Source: Petralouisia muris
GTDB taxonomy: Bacteria > Bacillota > Clostridia > Lachnospirales > Lachnospiraceae
NCBI RefSeq assembly: GCF_004793545.1
Contig: NZ_SRYA01000002.1
Span: 62,001 to 126,000, forward strand
Direction of reading: 5' to 3'
DNA: 64,000 nt
Part shown: piece by piece, positions 37,870-45,560 of the stretch
Numbering within the stretch: the stretch's first letter is position 1
How the letters are laid out: the number at the start of each line of letters is the position of its first letter
The notes under the pieces: generated by a model
What the model was told of the DNA's origin: nothing
Database searches by the model: none
Seen by the model: the letters and a program-made list of their open reading frames with translations, nothing else
Program-made: the position numbers and the translations under genes

Positions 37870-37896
37870 TTAGCACTCTTCTTACCTGAGTGCTAA
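37870..37896. promoter_or_regulatory. CIRCE operator (HrcA site)
   Basis: TTAGCACTC, nine bases, GAGTGCTAA: a perfect match to the CIRCE consensus. It lies 7 bp upstream of the htpG -35 box. HrcA, the known ligand, is not encoded in this window. Confidence 0.93.
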
Positions 37897-37990
37897 CAAA
37901 ACACGAAAAAGCCAGTAAAATCAAGGGGTTGGATAATTATTAAAAGTTTATAAACTGACGGATAGGAGGGCGGGCTTCTGTTGTATCAGG

Positions 37991-39080
37991 TTACAGCATT
38001 TCCGTAAAAGAAATTCTTCGAATGCCGAATTCCTCTGCCAGCTTCTTGGTAGTTTCTTCAAATCCGGATTTGGAAAATACATAATAATATTTTTCAGGAT
38101 AGGAAAACAACGTTCCGCATTCTACTAAAGTCATTAAAACATCTGCACCGACTTTCCCATTTTTCCATTTGCATTCTCCCAGAAGAATTCGGTTTTCCCC
38201 AATGGCGGCAATGTCAATTTCTTCCTGACGTTTTTGAGCTGGATTAGATCCCCACCATCTGCCCAGCGTTCCAAAAGGAAATGGAAGAGTGGGATAGATG
38301 TCCGGCCGATAGAGATATTGCCGGCAGATATCTTCAAAAATGCTGCCCATAAAATCGCTGAGCTGCGGCTTGATATAGTTTTCATAGAGAAATGTTCCGG
38401 CATTCATGGAAATGGTTGTAATATTTGGACGTACAAAGCGATACCAGAACAGAAACATGCTGTCTTCCAAGTGGTAAATGGTTTTTCTGCTGTTCTCTTT
38501 CTCTGTCACAGGGCATTCCTTTTTTATAATTCCCAGTTGGGGTTCAAATCCATTTAATAATTCTCTGGACTCAAAAAAGGTGAAGGGTTTGAGTTTAAAC
38601 TGTGCTGTTCTTCTGCCGTATAAGGGGCTTTTGTAACCAAGCACCTGATGTTCCATAAAGCTCATAGAAGAGCCGCATAAAATCAGGAACAGATTGGTGT
38701 TTTTCCAGCAAGCGTTAATGTGTTTCTGTAACAGGGATGAGATTGCCGGATAGGATGCAGCCAGATAGGGATATTCGTCAGTGGCAAAAATAATTTTTCT
38801 TTTTGGCACAGCAGGTCGATGTCTTCCAGAAGAACTTCAAAGTCCTGATATACGGCATTCTGTTCCGTTACCTGCATCATGGCGCCAGAAAGTCCCATGA
38901 GATTTTCTTTCATGGTTTCCTCTATGGCGATATAGGAAATTGCTGATTTTTTTTGATAAATTCTGCAATCAGAGTAGTTTTCCCTACCCTTCGCCTTCCG
39001 TAAATTACTGCAAATTGGAACGAATCCTCCTGGTACATAAGTTCTAACTTTTTTCTTTCCTTCTGCCGGCCTGCAAACAT
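37991..39080 (-). pseudogene. DUF234-type ATP-binding protein, two frameshifts
   Basis: On the minus strand the gene starts at 39080 (GGAGG upstream; MFAGRQKERKKLELMY) and carries Walker A VIYGRRRVGKTTLIAEF. At an A run just after AEFIKK the frame shifts (+1 frame continues SAISYIAIEETMKENL), and at a second A run after LLCQK it shifts again into KIIFATDEYPYLAASYP. From there the frame is open to the end, with FLILCGSSMSFMEHQVLGYKSPLYGRRTAQF and a C-terminal nuclease-like domain (EEIDIAAIGENRILLGECKW). This is the archaeal-type ATPase plus DUF234 family of unknown role. Both lesions are single-base in homopolymers, so sequencing error is possible. Confidence 0.82.
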
Positions 39081-39306
39081 GGTTTTCCTCCAAATTAATT
39101 TAGGGAAAGAAACAATTCGCAATGGTTCCCTTGGTTCTTTGTATAGTCAGAATATCACAGGTAAGAGGGAAAGCAAACCTTTTCCTTTCCCTTCGGTTTA
39201 TGGGCGGTTTTATGCATTTGTGCCGTAATTCTTTTCTAAAAACTGTACAATTGGTAACATTTGTATGAAAATTGCTGTTAATCTCCATGAAAAAAATACA
39301 AAATGA

Positions 39307-39335
39307 TTGAGTTAATTATTTAACAATGTTATACT
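39307..39335 (+). promoter_or_regulatory. Sigma-A promoter of the hydrogenase operon
   Basis: TTGAGT at 39307-39312 and TATACT at 39330-39335 with 17-bp spacing, about 55 bases before the TTG start of hydC. The remaining 220 bases back to the ATPase relic hold no gene. Confidence 0.8.
39309..39326. promoter_or_regulatory. Candidate Rex operator
   Basis: GAGTTAATTATTTAACAA matches the clostridial Rex consensus TTGTTAA-N4-TTAACAA at 12 of 14 defined positions. It covers the -35/-10 spacer, where a bound repressor would block RNA polymerase. Rex itself is encoded at 8754-9398. Confidence 0.75.
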
Positions 39336-39390
39336 GTGGAAGTAGGAAACAAGTAGGAGTTCGGAATATGTGAAACAAGGAGGAGAAGGA

Positions 39391-39894
39391 TTGGAAGCAA
39401 AGGATCAAAAGATACTGGATGAGATTTTGGAATCTCACAGCTATGACCAGACGGCAGTTATCGGAATTATGCAGGATATCCAGAAGGTTTACCGTTATCT
39501 GCCGGAGGAAATGCTTTGCTATATTGCAAAAAAACTGCATTTAAGCGAAGCAAAAGTATATGGGGTAGCCACGTTTTATGAGAATTTTTCCTTAGAGCCC
39601 AAGGGAAAATATATCATTAAAATCTGTGACGGGACGGCCTGTCATGTGCGTCAGTCCACGGCGATTCTGGATGAAATTCGGGGGTTTTTGGGAGTGACCG
39701 GGGCAAAGCCCACCACGGAGGATATGATGTTTACGGTTGAGACAGTCTCCTGCCTGGGAGCCTGCGGGCTGGCGCCGGTCTGTACGGTGAATGATGTGGT
39801 GCATCCTGCCATGACCCCGGAAAAGGCCAGGGCGTTGATTCAGGAATTGAAAGAAAGCCCAGAGGCTGGAGAGGAGGCCAACGATGAAAATTAA
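39391..39894 (+). CDS. hydC: Bifurcating hydrogenase, NuoE-like subunit
   Basis: 167 residues from TTG 39391 (AAGGAGG, 7-base spacing); an upstream GTG at 39370 would place the ribosome site inside the gene. Thioredoxin-like [2Fe-2S] protein of NuoE/HydC type: GIMQDIQKVYRYLPEEML, GVATFYENFSLEPKGKY, and the cluster cysteines in KICDGTACHVR (C-x4-C spacing) and VSCLGACGLAPV. It carries electrons between the flavin subunit and the hydrogenase. First gene of a three-gene operon. Confidence 0.93.
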   Translation: MEAKDQKILDEILESHSYDQTAVIGIMQDIQKVYRYLPEEMLCYIAKKLHLSEAKVYGVATFYENFSLEPKGKYIIKICDGTACHVRQSTAILDEIRGFLGVTGAKPTTEDMMFTVETVSCLGACGLAPVCTVNDVVHPAMTPEKARALIQELKESPEAGEEANDEN

Positions 39895-39934
39895 TCGAAG
39901 GGATGGAAAAGGCCGGAGAGGAGGCCAGCAATGA
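39884..39934 (+). other. Duplicated start region forming a 16-codon ORF
   Basis: The sequence around the hydB start (AGAGGAGGCC, short spacer, ATG, R/K-I-N-R/T-R) occurs twice, 47 bases apart. The first copy starts at ATG 39884, inside the end of hydC, and gives MKINRRDGKGRRGGQQ, whose TGA overlaps the ATG of hydB (ATGA). It may be a decayed earlier start or a leader peptide that couples translation. Confidence 0.6.
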
Positions 39935-41820
39935 GAATTAATACGAGAGAAGAATTAGAAGCCAGAAGAAAAGAATATGCAGCTTCGCTGAAGACTCAGA
40001 AAAAGCAGATTTTGATCTGCGCTGGAACCGGCTGCGTGGCAGGAGGTTCTCTGAATATTTATGCAAGAATGCAGGAAATTCTGATGGAACGGGGCATTAA
40101 ATGCGCCCTGGTGCTGGAAAAGGAGCCTCACGGCGATAGTATAGGACTGAAGAAATCCGGCTGTCATGGATTCTGTGAAATGGGGCCTCTGCTTCGGATT
40201 GAGCCGGCAGGTATTTTGTATATTAAAGTAAAAGCAGAAGACTGCAGGGAAATCATTGAAGGGAGTATTGTAAATGATCGTGTAATTGAGCGTCTGGTGT
40301 ACCATGATCAGGAAGGAAAATCCTATGAAAAGCAGGAAGAAATTCCATTTTATAAGCAGCAGACCCGCGTTGCATTGGAGGACTGCGGGCGGATCAATGC
40401 AGAATCCATTAAGGAATACATAGCGGTAGGCGGTTACCGTGCAGTGGCGAAGGCGCTGTTTGACATGACGCCCAAGCAGCTTGTAGATGAAGTGTCAGAG
40501 GCGTCCTTAAGGGGCCGGGGCGGCGGCGGATTTCCCACCGGCCGGAAATGGGCACAGGTGCTGGCCCAGAAGGAAGAAGTGAAATATGTGGTCTGCAACG
40601 GCGACGAAGGCGACCCGGGAGCCTTTATGGACCGGAGCATGATGGAGGGCGATCCCCATCGGGTGATTGAAGGCATGCTGATTGCCGGAATTGCAACAGG
40701 AGCTCATTACGGCTATATTTACGTGCGGGCTGAATACCCTCTGGCAGTGGAGCGGCTGCAGACAGCCATCAACAAAGCAGAGGAAAAAGGGCTGCTGGGT
40801 AAAAATATCCTGAATTCCGGTTTTGATTTCGATTTGAAAATCAGTCAGGGAGCCGGAGCGTTTGTCTGCGGAGAAGGCTCTGCATTGACGGCCTCCATTG
40901 AAGGAAACCGGGGTATGCCCAGGGTGAAACCGCCCCGCACGGTGGAGAAGGGGCTGTTTGAGAAGCCGACAGTTTTGAATAACGTGGAAACTTATTGTAA
41001 TGTGCCGCCAATTATTGTGAAAGGGGCGGAATGGTATAAAACCATAGGACCGGATAAAAACCATGGAACCAAGGCTTTTGCCTTAACGGGAAATGTTATG
41101 AATACTGGTTTGATCGAAGTGCCTATGGGAACTACGCTTCGGGAAGTTATTTTTGATATCGGAGGAGGAGTCAAAGGCGGGGAATTCAAAGCTGTGCAAA
41201 TCGGAGGGCCCTCTGGAGGATGTCTCTGCATCAATCCTACAGAAGACCATCTGGATCTTCATCTGGATTTTGATTCCCTGAAAAAAGTGGGGGCGATGAT
41301 TGGAAGCGGCGGCCTTGTGGTAATGAACGACAAGAGCTGTATGGTGGAAGTGGCAAGGTTTTTTATGAATTTTACCCAGAATGAGTCCTGCGGCAAGTGC
41401 ATTCCCTGCAGAGAAGGCACCAAGCGGATGTTAGAGCTGCTAAATGATATCTGCGAAGGCAGGGGAACCATGAAGCATATCACGCTGTTAGAGGAACTGG
41501 CAGAAACCATTTCCGCAACGGCTCTCTGCGGACTAGGCAAGACGGCGGCGTTTCCTGTGGTAAGCACCATGAAATATTTCCGGGAAGAGTATCTGGCCCA
41601 TGTGGTGGATAAAAAATGTCCTGCCGGGCAGTGCAAGGCGTTGGTATCCTTTCAAATTGATCCCGAGCAGTGCAAGGGCTGCAGCAAATGTGCGAAGCTT
41701 TGTCCCGTTGGAGCTATTTACGGTGAAGTCAAGAAGCCGTTTACCATTGATACCTCGAAATGTATTAAGTGCAAAGCCTGCAAAGAAGGCTGTAATTTCC
41801 ACGCAGTAAAAGAAGTGTAG
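39931..41820 (+). CDS. hydB: Bifurcating hydrogenase, NuoF-like FMN subunit
   Basis: 629 residues, the long HydB form. Order of domains: thioredoxin-like [2Fe-2S] (ILICAGTGCVAGG, GCHGFCEMGPLLRI), NADH/FMN-binding Rossmann-like domain (LRGRGGGGFPTGRKW, VCNGDEGDPGAFMDRSMMEGDPH, GAGAFVCGEGSALTASIEG), SLBB region, N3-type [4Fe-4S] motif (ESCGKCIPCREGTKRM), and a C-terminal two-cluster ferredoxin (CKGCSKCAKLCPVGAI, CIKCKACKEGC). It is the NAD(H)-reactive subunit where electrons from NADH and ferredoxin are combined or split. Co-transcribed with hydC and hydA. Confidence 0.95.
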   Translation: MRINTREELEARRKEYAASLKTQKKQILICAGTGCVAGGSLNIYARMQEILMERGIKCALVLEKEPHGDSIGLKKSGCHGFCEMGPLLRIEPAGILYIKVKAEDCREIIEGSIVNDRVIERLVYHDQEGKSYEKQEEIPFYKQQTRVALEDCGRINAESIKEYIAVGGYRAVAKALFDMTPKQLVDEVSEASLRGRGGGGFPTGRKWAQVLAQKEEVKYVVCNGDEGDPGAFMDRSMMEGDPHRVIEGMLIAGIATGAHYGYIYVRAEYPLAVERLQTAINKAEEKGLLGKNILNSGFDFDLKISQGAGAFVCGEGSALTASIEGNRGMPRVKPPRTVEKGLFEKPTVLNNVETYCNVPPIIVKGAEWYKTIGPDKNHGTKAFALTGNVMNTGLIEVPMGTTLREVIFDIGGGVKGGEFKAVQIGGPSGGCLCINPTEDHLDLHLDFDSLKKVGAMIGSGGLVVMNDKSCMVEVARFFMNFTQNESCGKCIPCREGTKRMLELLNDICEGRGTMKHITLLEELAETISATALCGLGKTAAFPVVSTMKYFREEYLAHVVDKKCPAGQCKALVSFQIDPEQCKGCSKCAKLCPVGAIYGEVKKPFTIDTSKCIKCKACKEGCNFHAVKEV

Positions 41821-41831
41821 GAGGCCTGGAC

Positions 41832-43532
41832 ATGGAAAAATATATGATCATTGACGGCGAACGTGTATCGTTTACCGATGAAAAAAACATTCTTGCAGTC
41901 ATTCGGAAAGCAGGAATCATTTTACCGACCTTTTGTTATTATTCAGATCTGTCCATTTACGGCGCCTGCCGTATGTGCGTAGTGGAGGATCAGTGGGGAG
42001 GGATTATTGCCTCCTGTTCTACGCCGCCGAAGCATGAAATGGAAATTCGCACCAATACGCCGCAGCTTTACTATCACAGAAAACGTATTCTGGAGCTGCT
42101 GTTAGCGGCCCATTGCAGGGATTGCACCACCTGTGAGAAAAATGGAAAGTGTAAATTGCAGGAGCTGGCTACCAGATTCGGAATTCCTGGGGTAAGGTTT
42201 GAAAATACCAATCCCATCCGTCCCACTGACACTTCCTCTAAGGCCATTGTCCGCAATCCCAATAAATGCATTTTGTGCGGGGACTGTGTGCGGGTGTGCA
42301 GTGAGATTCAGCATGTAGGAGCCATTGATTTCGCCCACCGGGGTTCGAAAATGGAGATTTCCACTGCCTTTGGAAGGGATATTGCAGATACCAACTGTGT
42401 AAGCTGCGGACAGTGCGCGGCAGTCTGTCCTACAGGCGCCATTACCATTAAGCGTGACAGCCATGATGTGTGGGAGGCAATTCACAATCCGAAAAAGCGG
42501 GTGGTGGTGCAGATTGCCCCGGCAGTCCGTGTGGCAATCGGCGAGGCTTACGGGTACGAGCCGGGAGAAAATACCATTGGGAAATTAGTGGCTTCCCTGC
42601 GTAAATTGGGAATAGACGCTATTTTTGACACCTCTGTGGGAGCGGATCTTACCATTATGGAAGAATCGGAGGAATTGCTGGAAGCCCTGGAGGAAGAAGA
42701 CAGGAAATATCCCCTGTTTACCTCCTGCTGTCCCGGATGGATTCGTTTTGTGGAAACGCAGTATCCCCATCTGATGAAATATGTGTCCACTTCCAAGTCT
42801 CCCATGGAAATGTTTGGCGCAGTGGTAAAGGAATACTACCGGAAACAGGATAAAAAAGAAGGAAAAGAAACAGTATCCGTGGCAATCATGCCCTGTACGG
42901 CCAAGAAATTCGAAGCGTCCAGGGAAGAGTTTAAGAGAAAAGGAGCGCCGGATGTGGATTATGTGCTGACCTCCGAAGAAGTGATTACCATGCTGCAGGA
43001 AATCGGTATCCGGTTTGACCGTTTAGAGCCGGAAGCCTATGACATGCCTTTTTCTATTTTTTCCGGAGCCGGAGTGATTTTTGGAGCTACTGGCGGAGTG
43101 ACGGAAGCGGCCGTGCGCCGGGTGGTGGAAGATAAGAGTCCCAAGGCGTTAAAAGAGATTGAATTTATCGGCGCCCGGGGTATGGACGGAGTCAAAATCT
43201 GTGAGCTTCCTTTTGGAGAGCGGCAGATACGGATTGGCATTGTCAGCGGTCTTGGCAATGCAGATAACCTGCTGCAGAAAATAGAAAGCGGGGAAGAGCA
43301 TTTTGATTTCGTGGAAGTGATGGCCTGTCCGGGAGGATGTGTGGCCGGAGCGGGCCAGCCCTTTGCCCGTTCCACAGAGAAGCGGATGCGCGCGGAAGGC
43401 CTGTATAAGAATGACAAGGCAATGCAGATTAAGCGCAGTGAAGAAAATCCTCTGGTGGAAACATTGTACAATGATCTGCTGAAGAACCGGGAGCATGAGC
43501 TTCTGCATGTGCATTATGCGCCGGAAACGTAA
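41832..43532 (+). CDS. hydA: [FeFe] hydrogenase catalytic subunit
   Basis: 566 residues. N-terminal [2Fe-2S] domain (YYSDLSIYGACRMCVVED), the His-ligated [4Fe-4S] segment (AAHCRDCTTCEKNGKCKLQ), two ferredoxin [4Fe-4S] clusters (CILCGDCVRVCSEI; CVSCGQCAAVCPTGAI) and the H-cluster domain with all three motifs: L1 TSCCPGW, L2 MPCTAKKFEA and L3 MACPGGCVAGAGQP (Ala where Gly is usual, GGGQP). It reduces protons to H2 or the reverse. No HydE/F/G maturases are in the window. GGAGG precedes the ATG. Confidence 0.97.
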   Translation: MEKYMIIDGERVSFTDEKNILAVIRKAGIILPTFCYYSDLSIYGACRMCVVEDQWGGIIASCSTPPKHEMEIRTNTPQLYYHRKRILELLLAAHCRDCTTCEKNGKCKLQELATRFGIPGVRFENTNPIRPTDTSSKAIVRNPNKCILCGDCVRVCSEIQHVGAIDFAHRGSKMEISTAFGRDIADTNCVSCGQCAAVCPTGAITIKRDSHDVWEAIHNPKKRVVVQIAPAVRVAIGEAYGYEPGENTIGKLVASLRKLGIDAIFDTSVGADLTIMEESEELLEALEEEDRKYPLFTSCCPGWIRFVETQYPHLMKYVSTSKSPMEMFGAVVKEYYRKQDKKEGKETVSVAIMPCTAKKFEASREEFKRKGAPDVDYVLTSEEVITMLQEIGIRFDRLEPEAYDMPFSIFSGAGVIFGATGGVTEAAVRRVVEDKSPKALKEIEFIGARGMDGVKICELPFGERQIRIGIVSGLGNADNLLQKIESGEEHFDFVEVMACPGGCVAGAGQPFARSTEKRMRAEGLYKNDKAMQIKRSEENPLVETLYNDLLKNREHELLHVHYAPET

Positions 43533-43574
43533 TATGTTGTATTCTGCATAATTTGGCAGTAAAATTGGCAAATG

Positions 43575-43639
43575 GGGCTGTCGGAAATTGAAATGTACAC
43601 ATAATCTATTACAGGAACTCAGATATTTTCCGACAGCCC
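43575..43639. terminator. Inverted repeat at hydA / DUF4097 junction
   Basis: Perfect 13-bp arms GGGCTGTCGGAAA (43575-43587) and TTTCCGACAGCCC (43627-43639) with a 39-base loop, between convergent genes. No T run follows on either strand, so factor-dependent or structural termination is possible. The left arm is shared with the 20.5 and 56.2 kb elements. Confidence 0.7.
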
Positions 43640-43706
43640 TGCCATTCATTTTTGAATATTTATGCACAAAGGCATGTTCGTTTCGTCAAGACGAATGATG
43701 ACGGAT

Positions 43707-44765
43707 TTATCGTATCTTGATGTTTCCACTTTCACATCGGACCGAAATTTCATGTTTGATGTTGCTGTCTTGTTTTTGGTAATGGACGGTTCCGTCTTCT
43801 TTTGCATCTATATTTTTTCCGTTGATTTCAACGGTTCCGTATTCTGCCTCCAGATCATAATTGTAATCTGTAACTTTATCCGTCAGTTCCAGTGTCACGT
43901 CCCCGTATTCTGCGTTGACTTTTGTCCGTTCCAGGACTGCATTCTTAAGGTTCAGACAGCCGGATTCCAGAGAAAATGTGCTGTTTCCTGCCTGGAAACG
44001 GTCAATGGAGCAATTGCCATAATCGGCGTCAATGGAGCAGGCGTCTGCTGTCAAGGAAGAAATTTCCAGGTTGCCGGATTCCAAACAGAATTTCCCTTCT
44101 CTGGAGGCTGAAACGGAGCTGCCTGTAAAGTTTCCGTAGGAAGCAGAAATGTTTAAGTTTTCACAAGTGAGGGCATTCACATCAATATTGCCGGATTCGG
44201 AAGAAATGTTCAGAGTATTTCCGGTAAAATCCCCAAGGGTCAGGTTGCCGTACTCCAGGGAAAGATCCGCTTTTTCGGCATTGAGCTGTTCTATTTCCAA
44301 ATTTCCGCTTTCTATGGACATGCTCAGCAGATCAAAATAGTGGTCTTTGGGGACATAGAGATTTAAGTATAGGGGTTTTTGATTGACCGGATTTCCGAAC
44401 AAATTCAGGGAAATAAGGTAGCGATTTTTCGTCTGGCCTTCCTGAAAATGAAATTTTCCGTTGGATACGCCGTAATCTGGTTTGCTGCTTTTGCCGTCCA
44501 GCTGGTATTCCAGATAAAAGCCGTCGGATGGCAGTATGGACACATTGGCGTAGTCTAAATCAATGGAAATTTCTGAAAATTCTTCCAGTGTTGTTTTCTC
44601 CAGTGTGTGAGGCTCCGGATATTTTTCCCTGCGGGGCGAATCTCTGCGTGCGGAAGCTGCGGAGCCAGTTCGGATACCATCAGCAATGATTATGCCGGAA
44701 CACAGAATGCCGGCAAAGACAGCGACGCCGATGACAAGGGCTAACAAGTTGTTGTATTTTTTCAT
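43707..44765 (-). CDS. DUF4097-type beta-helix repeat protein
   Basis: 352 residues. One N-terminal membrane helix (LLALVIGVAVFAGILCSGI) anchors it with the rest outside. From about residue 70 it is built of beta-strand repeats of roughly 20 residues that alternate two motifs: ESGNLEI / ESGNIDV / ESGCLNL and EYGNLTL / SYGNFTG / DYGNCSI / EYGDVTL / EYGTVEI. This is typical of adhesin-like DUF4097 proteins, which often sit with DUF1700 and PadR-type genes; none is here. Function unknown, possibly envelope stress sensing. Its ribosome site is predicted to lie inside a hairpin. Confidence 0.85.
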   Translation of the reverse strand: MKKYNNLLALVIGVAVFAGILCSGIIIADGIRTGSAASARRDSPRREKYPEPHTLEKTTLEEFSEISIDLDYANVSILPSDGFYLEYQLDGKSSKPDYGVSNGKFHFQEGQTKNRYLISLNLFGNPVNQKPLYLNLYVPKDHYFDLLSMSIESGNLEIEQLNAEKADLSLEYGNLTLGDFTGNTLNISSESGNIDVNALTCENLNISASYGNFTGSSVSASREGKFCLESGNLEISSLTADACSIDADYGNCSIDRFQAGNSTFSLESGCLNLKNAVLERTKVNAEYGDVTLELTDKVTDYNYDLEAEYGTVEINGKNIDAKEDGTVHYQKQDSNIKHEISVRCESGNIKIR

Positions 44766-44770
44766 AACGT

Positions 44771-44830
44771 ATCCTCCTTCTTAAGTCTGTATCTTCTCTC
44801 TGTTAATTAAAACGATACAGACTGGAGGAT
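44771..44830 (-). promoter_or_regulatory. Hairpin sequestering the DUF4097 ribosome site
   Basis: On the minus-strand mRNA, ATCCTCC (from 44830) pairs with the ribosome site GGAGGAT (44771-44777), and AGTCTGTATC pairs with GATACAGACT (44814-44823 with 44784-44793). The 17-bp stem has one 6-base bulge and a 20-base loop, and ends 5 bases before the ATG. Such a layout fits a translational switch or RNA thermometer. Confidence 0.7.
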
Positions 44831-44860
44831 GACTTCAGGATCAGAAAGAATTATTTGGAT

Positions 44861-45472
44861 TTATTCTATGCAGCGCTGAAAGGCAATGCGGGGACTTTTG
44901 TCTTCCACATGAATAATCCCGCATTCCTGAAATCCGTTCTTTTTTAACAGATGCCGCATGATAAGATTGTTTTCATGAGTGTCGATTCTGAGGTTGCAGG
45001 TGAAGGCGCTGCAGAACGTAAGGCATTCAGCCAGGATATCTTTTTGCCGGCCGGCGCTGGCAATGCGGTGTATGACTCCATAGGGAAAATCATTGAGCCA
45101 TCTGCCCTGAATGATCTGGTAGGTGGGCTCCTCTCCGATCTGAAATGCAAATACTCCGGCGATCTGTCTGCCGGAAGCATCCGGCAATTTGATATCAGCA
45201 GTTTCTTCCGGCGCATCTTTTAGTTTGATATCAGCAGTTTCTTCCGGCGCATTCTCTAGTTTGATATCAGCAGTTTTTTCCAGCGCATTCTCCAGTTCAG
45301 ATTCCATCACAAACAGTCTGCCTTGTTCTATATCCTGCCGGATTGTTTTGAGATCTGGTTTCTCTGTTCCCCACTGGCTGGGGTTGCCGCTTAACGCCAT
45401 TTGCTCTCTTGCATAGGAGTAGATGGATAAGATTTGTTCCAGATCCTGAACGTCTGCTTTTCTGATAGTCAT
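44861..45472 (-). CDS. GNAT N-acetyltransferase with internal repeat
   Basis: 203 residues. N-terminal GNAT start MTIRKADVQDLEQILSIY, central strand IAGVFAFQIGEEPTYQII, acetyl-CoA region VIHRIASAGRQKDILAECL and C-terminal NLRIDTHENNLIMRHLLKKNGF, FQECGIIHV. The usual length is about 165; the excess is a three-unit 12-residue repeat placed between two strands of the core. Substrate unknown. It lies 69 bases after the activase gene and its start region is itself the last copy of a tandem repeat. Confidence 0.85.
   Translation of the reverse strand: MTIRKADVQDLEQILSIYSYAREQMALSGNPSQWGTEKPDLKTIRQDIEQGRLFVMESELENALEKTADIKLENAPEETADIKLKDAPEETADIKLPDASGRQIAGVFAFQIGEEPTYQIIQGRWLNDFPYGVIHRIASAGRQKDILAECLTFCSAFTCNLRIDTHENNLIMRHLLKKNGFQECGIIHVEDKSPRIAFQRCIE
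45188..45295 (-). repeat. 36-bp in-frame tandem repeat, three units
   Basis: Units at 45188-45223, 45224-45259 and 45260-45295. On the minus strand they encode ENALEKTADIKL, ENAPEETADIKL and KDAPEETADIKL. They extend a surface loop of the GNAT fold. Confidence 0.92.
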
Positions 45473-45560
45473 TGCGGTTCTCCTTACGTACTGCTTTTCT
45501 GTCAGTTATTGCGGTTCTTCTTATGCGTGCTCTTCTGTCAGTTATTGCGGTTCTCCCTGC
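45466..45560 (-). repeat. Tandem repeat of a translation start/stop region
   Basis: The core ATTGCGGTTCT recurs at 45471, 45508 and 45544 (plus-strand coordinates, period 36-37). On the minus strand the copies read GAACCGCAATAACTGACAGAA, nearly the same again, and GAACCGCAATGACTATCAGAA. The first holds the activase stop codon (CAATAA) and the last holds the GNAT start codon (CAATGA). Confidence 0.85.

Noticed and set aside
45188-45295. CRISPR-like repeats
   Set aside because: The 36-bp units are adjacent with no spacers and stay in frame within a GNAT gene, so they are a protein tandem repeat.
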